This document shows, in pieces, positions 33,595 to 42,414 of a stretch of DNA of 64,000 bases. The DNA is taken from assembly GCF_016307205.1 (NCBI RefSeq), contig NZ_JAEIJD010000004.1, positions 62,001 to 126,000 on the forward strand. Reading direction: 5' to 3'. The DNA is from Pontibaca salina. Its GTDB lineage: Bacteria > Pseudomonadota > Alphaproteobacteria > Rhodobacterales > Rhodobacteraceae. Each line of letters starts with the position of its first letter. Within the stretch, counting starts at the first letter, position 1. A program made the translations under genes and the position numbers. The notes under the pieces are model-generated. The model did no database searches and was not told the origin of the DNA. It saw only the letters and a list, made by a program, of their open reading frames with translations.

Positions 33595-35640
33595 ATGTTC
33601 AACAAGATCCTGATCGCGAACCGGGGCGAAATCGCCTGCCGCGTCATCAAGACAGCTCGCAAGATGGGCATCGCGACCGTTGCCGTCTATTCGGAGGCCG
33701 ACAGGAACGCGCTGCATGTCGAAATGGCGGACGAGGCGGTGCATATCGGCCCCGCTCCTGCCAGCCAGTCCTATATCGTGATCGACAAGGTGATGGAGGC
33801 CGTCCGCGCAAGCGGCGCGCAGGCGGTGCATCCCGGCTATGGTTTTTTGGCCGAGAACGCCAAATTTGCCGAGGCGCTGGCCGCCGAAGGTGTTGCATTT
33901 GTCGGCCCGCCCAAAGGCGCGATCGAGGCGATGGGCGACAAGATCACCAGCAAGAAAATCGCGCAGGAGGCCGGGGTCTCGACGGTCCCCGGTTACATGG
34001 GAATTATTGCCGATGCCGATGAGGCGGTGAAAATCGCCAATGAAATCGGCTATCCGGTGATGATCAAGGCCAGCGCCGGCGGCGGCGGTAAGGGCATGCG
34101 GATCGCATGGAATGACGCCGAGGCGCGTGAGGGCTTCCAAAGCTCGAAAAACGAAGCGGCGAGCAGTTTCGGCGATGATCGCATCTTTGTCGAAAAGTTC
34201 ATCACCCAGCCGCGCCATATCGAGATTCAGGTGCTGTGCGACACGCACGGCAACGGGATCTATCTGGGTGAGCGCGAATGTTCGATCCAGCGCCGTAACC
34301 AGAAGGTCGTCGAAGAGGCCCCCAGCCCGTTTCTCGACGAGGAAACCCGCCGTGCCATGGGTGAACAGGCCGTCGCCTTGGCTCAAGCCGTGGGCTATAC
34401 CAACGCCGGCACGGTCGAATTCATCGTCGACGGGGACAAGAACTTCTATTTTCTGGAAATGAACACCCGTCTTCAGGTCGAGCATCCGATTACCGAACTG
34501 ATCACTGGTATCGATCTGGTCGAGCAGATGATCCGCGTCGCCAATGGCGAAGAGCTGAGCATGACTCAGGACGACGTCAAACTGACCGGATGGGCCATCG
34601 AAAACCGGTTATATGCCGAAGACCCCTATCGCAGCTTTCTGCCCTCGATCGGACGGCTGACCCGTTACCGGCCGCCGCAAGAGATCGCCGCTGGGCCACT
34701 GGCCGACAGCGGCAAATGGCAGGGCGATGCGCCCAAGGGGACCGAGGCTGTGCGCAACGATACCGGCGTCTATGAGGGCGGCGAAATCAGCATGTATTAC
34801 GACCCGATGATTGCCAAACTGTGCACCTGGGCGCCCACCCGCGCCGAGGCCATCGAGGCGATGCGGGTGGCGTTGGACAGTTTCGAGGTCGAAGGCATCG
34901 GTCACAACCTGCCGTTCCTGTCAGCGGTGATGGATAATCCGGTCTTTGTCGCCGGTGAAATGACCACTGCCTTTATCGAAGAACAATATCCCGACGGGTT
35001 CGAAGGTGTGGATCTGCCTGAGCCGGATCTGCGCCGCATCGCGGCGGCGGCAGCGGCGATGCATCGGGTCGCCGAAATCCGGCGCGCGCGGGTATCCGGA
35101 CGAATGGACAACCACGAACGCAAGGTCGGCCGCGACTGGGTGGTTTCCTTGCAGGGCCAACGCTTTGAGGCGGAAGTAAATGCCGACCATGACGGCGCGA
35201 CCGTCAAATTTGCCGATGGTGCCGTGCAGCGGGTGGTCAGCGATTGGACACCGGGTGATAAACTGGCGGTGCTGGATGTGGATGGCCGCCAATTGGTGCT
35301 GAAGGTCGGCAAGATCAGCGGCGGCTTTCGCCTGCGCAGCCGTGGTGCCGACCTAGAGGTGCATGTGCGCACCCCGCGACAAGCCGAACTGGCCGCGCTT
35401 ATGCCGGAAAAGATTGCCGCGGATACCTCCAAGCAACTGATCTGCCCGATGCCGGGACTGATCGTCAAAATCGACGTCGAGCCCGGCGATGAAGTGGAAG
35501 AAGGTCAGGCGTTGTGCACGATTGAAGCGATGAAGATGGAAAACATTCTGCGCGCCGAGCGCAAGGGTGTCGTCAGCGTCATCAATGCGTCTCCGGGCGA
35601 CAGTCTGGCGGTGGATGAGATCATCATGGAGTTCGAATAG
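33595..35640 (+). CDS. pccA: Propionyl-CoA carboxylase, alpha (biotin) subunit
   Basis: PccA carboxylates its own biotin with bicarbonate and ATP. The 681-residue protein has the biotin carboxylase module first (FNKILIANRGEIACRVI; ATP-grasp loop ASAGGGGKGMRIAW at about 162-175; RDCS-type region GERECSIQRRNQKVVEEAPS; EMNTRLQVEHPITEL), a middle BT domain and a C-terminal biotinyl domain with the lysine in EAMKMEN (Lys 647). The ATG at 33595 has GAAGGAC about 7 nt upstream. The preceding terminator separates it from the pccB transcript. Confidence 0.96.
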   Translation: MFNKILIANRGEIACRVIKTARKMGIATVAVYSEADRNALHVEMADEAVHIGPAPASQSYIVIDKVMEAVRASGAQAVHPGYGFLAENAKFAEALAAEGVAFVGPPKGAIEAMGDKITSKKIAQEAGVSTVPGYMGIIADADEAVKIANEIGYPVMIKASAGGGGKGMRIAWNDAEAREGFQSSKNEAASSFGDDRIFVEKFITQPRHIEIQVLCDTHGNGIYLGERECSIQRRNQKVVEEAPSPFLDEETRRAMGEQAVALAQAVGYTNAGTVEFIVDGDKNFYFLEMNTRLQVEHPITELITGIDLVEQMIRVANGEELSMTQDDVKLTGWAIENRLYAEDPYRSFLPSIGRLTRYRPPQEIAAGPLADSGKWQGDAPKGTEAVRNDTGVYEGGEISMYYDPMIAKLCTWAPTRAEAIEAMRVALDSFEVEGIGHNLPFLSAVMDNPVFVAGEMTTAFIEEQYPDGFEGVDLPEPDLRRIAAAAAAMHRVAEIRRARVSGRMDNHERKVGRDWVVSLQGQRFEAEVNADHDGATVKFADGAVQRVVSDWTPGDKLAVLDVDGRQLVLKVGKISGGFRLRSRGADLEVHVRTPRQAELAALMPEKIAADTSKQLICPMPGLIVKIDVEPGDEVEEGQALCTIEAMKMENILRAERKGVVSVINASPGDSLAVDEIIMEFE

Positions 35641-35702
35641 AGCGAGATGTTGCTGTCAGTCCACATGAATATGGTCCAAAGCGCGGCAGTCTGCGGTGGC
35701 CC

Positions 35703-36149
35703 TCATCCGTCACCGCGGCGGTCCTCGATTTCGCGTTTGCGCTCGGGCGTCTTGTCGATGGCGCGTGATATCTCACGCACCGTCCACGGCAGCGGTTTGC
35801 GCTGGGTGACGCTTCCATCCTTGGCGATCAATACCAGCATAAACCCACGCGGACGCAGTTTTTGGCGCAAGGGCGAGCGTGCAGCGGGATCAGTATCGGT
35901 CAGGACAATCACATCGCGCACACGTAAAGCGTTGGGATCGGCTTTGATGTTTGCGATCTGCTGCGTGAACCGCGGATCGGCGGGGCTGTCGGCGAATACG
36001 ATCAGCGGACGGTTGGTCCACAGAAACTCGCTCAGGTCCGCGTCATCGGCGGGCTGGATGATGGCGCTCACCTGCGCATCTGCGCTTTCCAAGGCGAAAG
36101 CTGGAACCGCGATTAATATCGACAGAACAAAGGCTAGGGTCTTTTTCAT
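35703..36149 (-). CDS. DUF4174-domain exported protein
   Basis: A 148-residue protein with a Sec signal peptide (MKKTLAFVLSILIAVPAFA|LES) and a thioredoxin-like DUF4174 domain: FLWTNRPLIVFADSPADPRF, then RDVIVLTDTDP, RGFMLVLIAKDGSVTQRKP and a charged C-terminus. The family has the thioredoxin-fold strand order but lacks a CxxC site here, so redox activity is unlikely. The ATG at 36149 has AGGAG 6 nt upstream, better than the GTG at 36155. It is convergent with pccA and divergent from the mutase gene. The function is unknown. Confidence 0.78.
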   Translation of the reverse strand: MKKTLAFVLSILIAVPAFALESADAQVSAIIQPADDADLSEFLWTNRPLIVFADSPADPRFTQQIANIKADPNALRVRDVIVLTDTDPAARSPLRQKLRPRGFMLVLIAKDGSVTQRKPLPWTVREISRAIDKTPERKREIEDRRGDG

Positions 36150-36313
36150 GGGCACTCCTGTACCTGAGAATATAGCGATGCACAGCCCGATTGCGACCGC
36201 TGAATTGAACCTAGGGGAAGCCCGCCCGGCACTTAACGGCCCGATTGCTCGACAATCCTGAATGAACCGGGGCAGAGGCCACCTGCCCGTGACCGACCAG
36301 ACAAAAGGAAGAC

Positions 36314-38446
36314 ATGACCATGACCACGAAAAAGGAATGGCAGGCCTTGGCGGAAAAGGAACTGCGTGACAGACCGATTGAAGATCTGACCTGGAACACG
36401 CTTGAAGGTATCCCGGTTCAGCCGCTTTATACCGAAGAGGATCTGGCTGAGGTCGATCATCTTGGCAGCTTGCCGGGGTTTGCGCCCTATACCCGCGGGG
36501 TCAAGGCGACGATGTATGCGGGCCGTCCCTGGACGATCCGGCAATATGCCGGATATTCGACAGCCGAGGAATCCAACGCGTTCTATCGGCGCGGGCTGGC
36601 GGCGGGGCAGCAGGGGGTCAGCGTCGCCTTCGATCTGGCGACCCATCGCGGGTACGACAGCGACCACGACCGCGTGCAGGGAGATGTCGGCAAGGCGGGT
36701 GTCGCCATCGACTCCGTCGAGGACATGAAAATCCTGTTCGACGGGATTCCGCTGGATCAGGTCAGTGTCAGCATGACGATGAATGGCGCGGTGATTCCGG
36801 TTCTGGCCAGTTTCATTGTTGCGGGCGAAGAGCAGGGCCACGACAAATCGGTCCTGTCCGGCACCATCCAGAACGATATCCTGAAAGAGTTCATGGTCCG
36901 CAACACCTATATCTATCCACCCGAACCCAGCATGCGGATCGTCAGCGACATCATCGAATACACCGCGAATGAAATGCCGCGTTTTAACTCAATTTCAATT
37001 TCTGGCTATCACATGCAAGAGGCCGGCGCGAACCTGGTGCAAGAGCTGGCCTATACGCTGGCGGATGGGCGCGAATATGTGCGCGCGGCGCTTGATGCAG
37101 GGCTGGAGGTGGACCACTTCGCGCCACGGCTGTCGTTCTTCTTCGCCATCGGCATGAATTTTTTCATGGAAGCCGCCAAACTACGCGCGGCGCGGTTCCT
37201 CTGGCACCGGATCATGACCGAATTTGGCGCAAAGAACCCAAGGTCGCTGACCTTGCGCACCCATTGCCAGACCAGCGGTGTCAGCTTGCAAGAGCAGGAT
37301 CCTTACAACAACGTGGTGCGCACCGCCTATGAGGCGATGAGCGCGGTTCTGGGCGGCACCCAATCGCTGCACACCAACGCGCTGGACGAGGCGATTGCTC
37401 TGCCCACGGATTTCAGCGCCCGGATTGCGCGCAACACGCAGTTGATCCTGCAGGAAGAAACCGGTGTCACCAATGTGATCGACCCGCTGGCAGGTTCGTA
37501 TTACGTCGAAAAGCTGACCCACGACCTGGCCGAAGAGGCCTGGAAGCTGATCGAAGAGGTCGAGGAGATGGGCGGCATGACCAAGGCGGTCGCGAGCGGA
37601 ATGCCCAAGCTGCGGATCGAAGAGACCGCTGCCACACGGCAGGCGATGATCGACCGGGGCGACGAAGTGATCGTCGGCGTCAACAAATACCGCAAGGACA
37701 AGGAAGACCCGATCGACATTCTGGATATCGACAACGTCAAGGTGCGCGACAGTCAGATCGCACGGCTAAAAAAGATCCGCGCCAGCCGCGACGAGGCTGC
37801 CTGCACGGCAGCGCTTGACGAACTCACCCGCCGCGCGCGCGAGGGCGGAAATCTGCTGGAGGCTGCGGTCGAAGCCGCCCGCGCCCGTGCATCCGTTGGA
37901 GAGATCAGCATGGCAATGGAAAAGGAATTTGGCCGCCACCGGGCCGAGGTAAAAACCCTCGCAGGGGTCTATGGCAAGGCATATGAAGGGGACGAGGGCT
38001 TTTCGGCGATTCAGAAAGCGGTCGAGGAATTTGCCGAGGCCGAAGGCCGCCGTCCGCGTATGTTGGTAGTGAAAATGGGGCAGGACGGGCACGACCGGGG
38101 GGCCAAAGTGATCGCTACCGCCTTCGCCGATATCGGTTTCGACGTGGATGTCGGCCCGCTGTTCCAAACCCCGCAAGAGGCGGCGCAGGACGCAGTAGAC
38201 AACGATGTTCACGTGATCGGCATCTCCAGCCAGGTCGCCGGACACAAGACGCTGGCACCGCAGCTGGTACAGGCACTGAACGAGATTGGCGCCGACGATA
38301 TCATCGTGATCTGCGGCGGCGTCATTCCGCAGCAGGATTACCAGTTTCTGTTTGATAATGGCGTCAAGGCGATTTTCGGCCCCGGCACCAATATCCCGAC
38401 CGCTGCGCAGGACATTCTGCGCCTAATCCGCGAGGCTCGCGCCTGA
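36314..38446 (+). CDS. Methylmalonyl-CoA mutase
   Basis: The mutase converts (R)-methylmalonyl-CoA to succinyl-CoA with adenosylcobalamin, completing propionyl-CoA assimilation after PccAB and an epimerase. The 710-residue protein is the single-chain homodimer type: the TIM-barrel part includes [21 protein letters not shown] (given in two halves around AGYST), [14 protein letters not shown], and [19 protein letters not shown]; the C-terminal B12-binding domain has the cobalt-ligand His in [11 protein letters not shown] (residue about 592). The ATG at 36314 or at 36320 would both work. The MAPEG gene overlaps its stop. Confidence 0.96.
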   Translation: MTMTTKKEWQALAEKELRDRPIEDLTWNTLEGIPVQPLYTEEDLAEVDHLGSLPGFAPYTRGVKATMYAGRPWTIRQYAGYSTAEESNAFYRRGLAAGQQGVSVAFDLATHRGYDSDHDRVQGDVGKAGVAIDSVEDMKILFDGIPLDQVSVSMTMNGAVIPVLASFIVAGEEQGHDKSVLSGTIQNDILKEFMVRNTYIYPPEPSMRIVSDIIEYTANEMPRFNSISISGYHMQEAGANLVQELAYTLADGREYVRAALDAGLEVDHFAPRLSFFFAIGMNFFMEAAKLRAARFLWHRIMTEFGAKNPRSLTLRTHCQTSGVSLQEQDPYNNVVRTAYEAMSAVLGGTQSLHTNALDEAIALPTDFSARIARNTQLILQEETGVTNVIDPLAGSYYVEKLTHDLAEEAWKLIEEVEEMGGMTKAVASGMPKLRIEETAATRQAMIDRGDEVIVGVNKYRKDKEDPIDILDIDNVKVRDSQIARLKKIRASRDEAACTAALDELTRRAREGGNLLEAAVEAARARASVGEISMAMEKEFGRHRAEVKTLAGVYGKAYEGDEGFSAIQKAVEEFAEAEGRRPRMLVVKMGQDGHDRGAKVIATAFADIGFDVDVGPLFQTPQEAAQDAVDNDVHVIGISSQVAGHKTLAPQLVQALNEIGADDIIVICGGVIPQQDYQFLFDNGVKAIFGPGTNIPTAAQDILRLIREARA

Positions 38447-38931
38447 TGCAAAAACGTGCGCAGATTGCTTTGGGTATGGCAGTCGGCGCAGTTTGGGCGC
38501 TGGGTCTGGTGGGGCTGGTGCAGGCGGCGAATTGGCCGTTTCTGCCCCCGCCCATCGCTCTGCCCGGCGCCTTTCTGGGGCCGGGTCTGGTAATCGCAGC
38601 GCTGATCGCCCGGTTGGCGCAGCGGCGTTTCTTTGACGATCAGCTGATCGACGGGGACGCGCCGCCACCGGGCAGCCCGACCGACATAGATCAGCGGGTT
38701 CTGATGAATACGCTTGAACAGGCGGCGCTGGCTCTGTTGTTGTGGCCGCTGGTTGCTTTCGTTCTGGGCGGCGCTGTCGTGCTGGCGCTGGGGGGCGGGT
38801 TTGTGCTGGCGCGGCTGGCCTTCTGGCTCGGCTATCACCTATCGCCGCCGCTGCGTGCCTTCGGGGCTGCGGCGACGTTCTATCCGACGCTGGTGGCGGT
38901 TTTCTGGGCCGGGCTAGTTTGGTTTCTGTGA
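38446..38931 (+). CDS. MAPEG-family membrane protein
   Basis: A 161-residue protein with four hydrophobic segments (about residues 8-28, 38-58, 87-120 and 135-161). The stretch DIDQRVLMNTLEQAALALLLWP has the NTLEQ motif that marks MAPEG proteins, the superfamily of microsomal glutathione transferases and leukotriene synthases. The catalytic role in this bacterial branch is unknown. Its ATG overlaps the mutase stop (TGATG), so it is probably cotranslated with the mutase, an odd pairing without obvious metabolic logic. Confidence 0.75.
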   Translation: MQKRAQIALGMAVGAVWALGLVGLVQAANWPFLPPPIALPGAFLGPGLVIAALIARLAQRRFFDDQLIDGDAPPPGSPTDIDQRVLMNTLEQAALALLLWPLVAFVLGGAVVLALGGGFVLARLAFWLGYHLSPPLRAFGAAATFYPTLVAVFWAGLVWFL

Positions 38932-39000
38932 CCGCGCAGAAACAGTTTTGTTTCCGATCGTCACTGGCGTAAAATGTCGCGAACAATCGGGACCACGAGG

Positions 39001-39606
39001 ATGCAACTCGATCATATTGCCGTATCAGGCGAGTCGCTGGAAGAGGCTGCCGAAACCATCGAAAGTGCGCTGGGCGTGGCGATGCAACCCGGTGGGCGGC
39101 ATGAAGTTTTTGGAACCCATAATCGGCTTCTCGGTTTGGATGCGGGGCTTTATATCGAAGCGATTGCCATTGATCCGTCCGCCCCGCGACCCAAACGCGC
39201 GCGGTGGTTCGATCTGGACCATTTCGTCGGCCTCCCGCGCCTGACCAACTGGATCTGCCGATCCGAGGATTTGATTGCGGCGCTGTCCCACCTGCCGCAA
39301 GCTGGCAATCCGGTAAATCTGGTGCGCGGCAATTTGGCGTGGACCATGGCAGTACCGCAGGATGGCGGGCTACCCTTTAACAATCTGCATCCGGCCCTGA
39401 TCCAATGGCAAAGCCCCCATCCGAGTGTGGTTTTGACTCAATGCAGCTGTGCGTTGCGGCAACTTATCGTGATTCACCCAGAAGCCTTGGCCTTGCAACG
39501 GATGCTTACACCGGTCTTCGATGATCCCCGGGTGAGCTTTGAAAACGGCGCGCCGGGGCTGGTGGCCGAAATCGATACACCGCATGGCCTGCGCTATCTG
39601 CACTAA
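39001..39606 (+). CDS. VOC/glyoxalase-like domain protein
   Basis: A 201-residue protein that opens MQLDHIAVSGESLEEAAETIE, the classic start of a vicinal-oxygen-chelate domain, followed by FGTHNRLLGLDAGLYIEAIAID. It matches the glyoxalase_3/PF13468-like group, usually of unknown substrate. I chose the ATG at 39001 for the family N-terminus; one at 38974 would add nine residues. The ribosome site is unclear (GAGG touches the ATG; GGGACC lies further upstream). It stands 69 nt after the MAPEG gene on the same strand. A methylmalonyl-CoA epimerase is also VOC, but the sequence does not look like one. Confidence 0.7.
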   Translation: MQLDHIAVSGESLEEAAETIESALGVAMQPGGRHEVFGTHNRLLGLDAGLYIEAIAIDPSAPRPKRARWFDLDHFVGLPRLTNWICRSEDLIAALSHLPQAGNPVNLVRGNLAWTMAVPQDGGLPFNNLHPALIQWQSPHPSVVLTQCSCALRQLIVIHPEALALQRMLTPVFDDPRVSFENGAPGLVAEIDTPHGLRYLH

Positions 39607-39669
39607 CTTTTGAAGACGAAAGGATAAACTGTACCTGACAGTTCAGCGTCAGGAGGTTAGGTATGCGTC

Positions 39670-40350
39670 ATGTCACTCTGGACCCGTATCACTGACGCGC
39701 TGGCTGCGCTGGGCAAGGGCGAAAGCCTGTCCGCCGTTTTCGACCGGTTGCGCAGCCGGCCCGAACGCAGTGTCGCCTTTGCCATTGCGGTGATTGGCTT
39801 AGGTGCCAAAATGGCCAAGGCCGATGGCAAGGTGACCCGCGATGAGGTCGCTGCCTTCCGCGAAGTGTTTCAAATCGCCCGTGAAGACGAGGCCGGTGCG
39901 GCGCATGTGTTCAATCTCGCCCGGAGCGACGTCGCAGGCTATCGCCAATACGCCCGTCGAATCAGGCGGATGTTTGCAAATGACCGTCAAATGCTGTGCG
40001 ATCTGATGGAGGGCCTGTTCCATATCGCCCTTGCGGACGGCCAATATCACCCGGCAGAAGATCGCTTTCTTGCCGATGTTGCGGAAATTTTCGGTCTGAG
40101 CGGTGCGCAGTTCCGCGCTGTGCGGGCGCGATTTGTGCCGGATTCTCCCTGTGATCCCTATGCGGTGCTGGGGGTTACGCCGGGCACTCCGCGTGCAGAG
40201 ATCCGCAAAGCGTGGCAGCGGCTCGTGCGCGAGAACCACCCCGACCGCATGATCGCGCGCGGCGTGCCCTGCGAGGCGATCAAGATGGCAGAAAAGCGGC
40301 TGGTCGATATCAACCGCGCCTGGGACGATATCAGCGCCACAGCGACTTGA
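39670..40350 (+). CDS. TerB-domain J protein (DjlA-like, without membrane anchor)
   Basis: A 226-residue protein with two domains. Residues about 30-145 are a TerB-like helical domain (VIGLGAKMAKADGKVTRDEVAAFREVF, and again IALADGQYHPAEDRFLADVAEIFG; both have the acidic metal-loop pattern DGxxxxxE). Residues about 160-226 are a J-domain with the DnaK-stimulating HPD at about residue 190 (VRENHPDRM). Unlike E. coli DjlA it lacks an N-terminal transmembrane helix. It should recruit DnaK to an unknown client. AGGAGG lies about 13 nt before the ATG at 39670. Confidence 0.82.
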   Translation: MSLWTRITDALAALGKGESLSAVFDRLRSRPERSVAFAIAVIGLGAKMAKADGKVTRDEVAAFREVFQIAREDEAGAAHVFNLARSDVAGYRQYARRIRRMFANDRQMLCDLMEGLFHIALADGQYHPAEDRFLADVAEIFGLSGAQFRAVRARFVPDSPCDPYAVLGVTPGTPRAEIRKAWQRLVRENHPDRMIARGVPCEAIKMAEKRLVDINRAWDDISATAT

Positions 40351-40422
40351 TCGGGACCGTAGGCGGATAATCATCACGCCCAACCCTTTCCACGGGGCAA
40401 GCTGCGCCCTATATTCGGGCAC

Positions 40423-40791
40423 ATGATACGCAAAACCATTCTTGCGCTGGTCATCGCTGCCCAGCCCGCTATCGCTCAGGACACCACGGAACCCGAGGGA
40501 CGTGGACTGATGCAGCAAGGGCTTGAATTGTTCCTCAAAGGGTTCAGTGACGAGATGTCGCCGGCGATGGAGAACATGCGCAAGCTGGCCGAAGAATTCG
40601 GCCCCGCAATGCAGAGTTTCATGGCTGAAATGGGGCCGGCGCTGGCCGACCTGATGGGGCAGGTGAAGGACTGGAGCGTATACGAAATGCCCGAAGTTCT
40701 GCCAAATGGCGATATCATCATCCGCCGCAAACCCGAGGCACCGCCACTTGAGGAAACGCCTGACCGCGGTACTGACGAAATCGAGATCTGA
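40423..40791 (+). CDS. Exported hypothetical protein
   Basis: A 122-residue protein with a signal peptide (MIRKTILALVIAAQPAIA|Q). The mature part is a Met-rich amphipathic helix region (GLMQQGLELFLKGFSDEM; MENMRKLAEEFGPAMQSFM; MGPALADLMGQVKDW) followed by YEMPEVLPNGDIIIRRK and an acidic tail. The helix part could bind membrane or oligomerise. I know similar unnamed proteins from Rhodobacteraceae but no function. The gene is convergent with ppx, 6 nt between stops. Confidence 0.65.
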   Translation: MIRKTILALVIAAQPAIAQDTTEPEGRGLMQQGLELFLKGFSDEMSPAMENMRKLAEEFGPAMQSFMAEMGPALADLMGQVKDWSVYEMPEVLPNGDIIIRRKPEAPPLEETPDRGTDEIEI

Positions 40792-40797
40792 TCCGGG

Positions 40798-42342
40798 CTA
40801 TTTCAGCAGTTTCACGCTAACTTCTGCGCCCAGTGATTTGGCGAGCGATTTGAAACGGGCCTCGGCCACCTCACCATAAAGCGCGCTGGCATCCCGCGAC
40901 AGGCGCAATTCCAACAGCTTTTTCTTCGGAAACCAACGCAGCGCCGCCATCTGTGCATCTTTTTGCATCCAAAGCATCGCGCCAAAGCGCATGGCCTTGC
41001 CCAGAATTTCAGCCTCATTCTGGCGTTTCTCGTCCAGCAAGCGGTAAAGCGGCTCGAACCGGGTGCCTTCGCGCTTGTTGGAATAGCGGTGCAGCAACGC
41101 AAGGCCCAGAAACACCCGTTCAGAATGATCCAGCCCGCCCAGATTTGCGCGCGTGGCGTTGTCAAAACAGACTTCGGCGCGATAATCGGGATGAGCGCGC
41201 CAACTGACATCGTGCAAAAGGCAGGCGGCTTTGACCAGCCGGATGCGGCTTTCGGGGGCGGATTTGAACAGCGGCATCACAAAATTGAACAGCGTCTTGC
41301 CAAAGCCGGGCATGCGCGCGTCCTTGGATTCGGAAAACCGGCAGGATTCGATCAGCGGATCGCGGTCGCGCAGACGCTGCGGCATCTGTTCGTAAAGCAG
41401 TCCCTCGCGGATACCATAGCTGGAAATTGCGATATCCTTGGGCCGAAAGGTTCGCACCAGACGGGTCAGCACGTCGGCGGCGATCGGCACCAGCGCCATG
41501 CGCGCCGATGAGACGCCGGTGGCGCGCCGCAATATGGTGGGGTCGGTGGTTTCGATATATCTGACCGTGTCACGCAGCGATTTCGCAGTCATACGATATT
41601 CATGCAGGACCCGCAGCGGATATCCCTGTCGCGCCATGTCGATCCGGGCAATGGCACGCCAACTGCCGCCGACCAGAAATAACCGATCACGCTGGGGCCC
41701 CATCTCGGCGCTGAGATCTTCGACCACCTGCTTAATATGGGCCTGCCGACCCTTGCGCCCACCCGGCAGGGTGCTCAGTTTCAGCGGCCCAAGCAAAGAC
41801 GAAGTCCGCCGCCCGACGCGCCCCTCGTTGATTTCTGCAAGTTCCATCGACGAGCCGCCCATATCGCAGACCAAGCCATAGGCGCCCGGCCAGCCGAGCA
41901 GCACGCCTTGGGCCGATAGGCGGGCTTCTTCGTCGCCGTCGATCACCCAGATCTTCAGTCCGGTTGCGCGCTGCACCTCTGCCCGGAAATCGGGGCCGTC
42001 GCTGGCATTGCGTACGGCGGCGGTGGCCACGGCCGTCAGCGGAGACATACCCATACCCTGCGCGAGATGTTGGAACCGATGCAGGGCCGCCAATGCGCGT
42101 TCGCGCCCCTTGGGGTTCAAGGTGCCGGTTTCAGCCATGCCAGCACCAAGGCCGCACATGATCTTTTCGTTATAGAAATAAGCTGGCGATCGCGCGGCAC
42201 CATCGAAAACCACCAGCCGGACCGAGTTCGAGCCAACATCGACCACGCCAACCCGTGACAATTTCCGCGCGCCGGGTGAATCAAACAACGCGCGGCCAAA
42301 TGGGCCCCATGCCGGAGTCGCGGCCTGCGCTTCTTCGTTCAT
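40798..42342 (-). CDS. ppx: Ppx/GppA exopolyphosphatase-family phosphatase
   Basis: A 514-residue ASKHA-fold phosphatase that should release phosphate from polyphosphate or hydrolyse pppGpp. The phosphate loops are VGVVDVGSNSVRLVVF (about 30-45) and CDMGGSSMELAEI (about 160-172); the middle has SSYGIREGLLYEQ. The C-terminal part contains CLLHDVSWRAHPDYR, an HD-like helical domain. The ATG at 42342 follows GGGGG with 5-nt spacing, better than the ATG at 42354. It is next to ppk, the opposite enzyme of polyphosphate turnover, with 72 nt between. Confidence 0.9.
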   Translation of the reverse strand: MNEEAQAATPAWGPFGRALFDSPGARKLSRVGVVDVGSNSVRLVVFDGAARSPAYFYNEKIMCGLGAGMAETGTLNPKGRERALAALHRFQHLAQGMGMSPLTAVATAAVRNASDGPDFRAEVQRATGLKIWVIDGDEEARLSAQGVLLGWPGAYGLVCDMGGSSMELAEINEGRVGRRTSSLLGPLKLSTLPGGRKGRQAHIKQVVEDLSAEMGPQRDRLFLVGGSWRAIARIDMARQGYPLRVLHEYRMTAKSLRDTVRYIETTDPTILRRATGVSSARMALVPIAADVLTRLVRTFRPKDIAISSYGIREGLLYEQMPQRLRDRDPLIESCRFSESKDARMPGFGKTLFNFVMPLFKSAPESRIRLVKAACLLHDVSWRAHPDYRAEVCFDNATRANLGGLDHSERVFLGLALLHRYSNKREGTRFEPLYRLLDEKRQNEAEILGKAMRFGAMLWMQKDAQMAALRWFPKKKLLELRLSRDASALYGEVAEARFKSLAKSLGAEVSVKLLK

Positions 42343-42414
42343 GTGTTCCCCCATCTCCAGCGCTTAAAATGCGCCATCGGCACGTTGGTCGCAAGGCTTA
42401 CACATATTTGGCAC

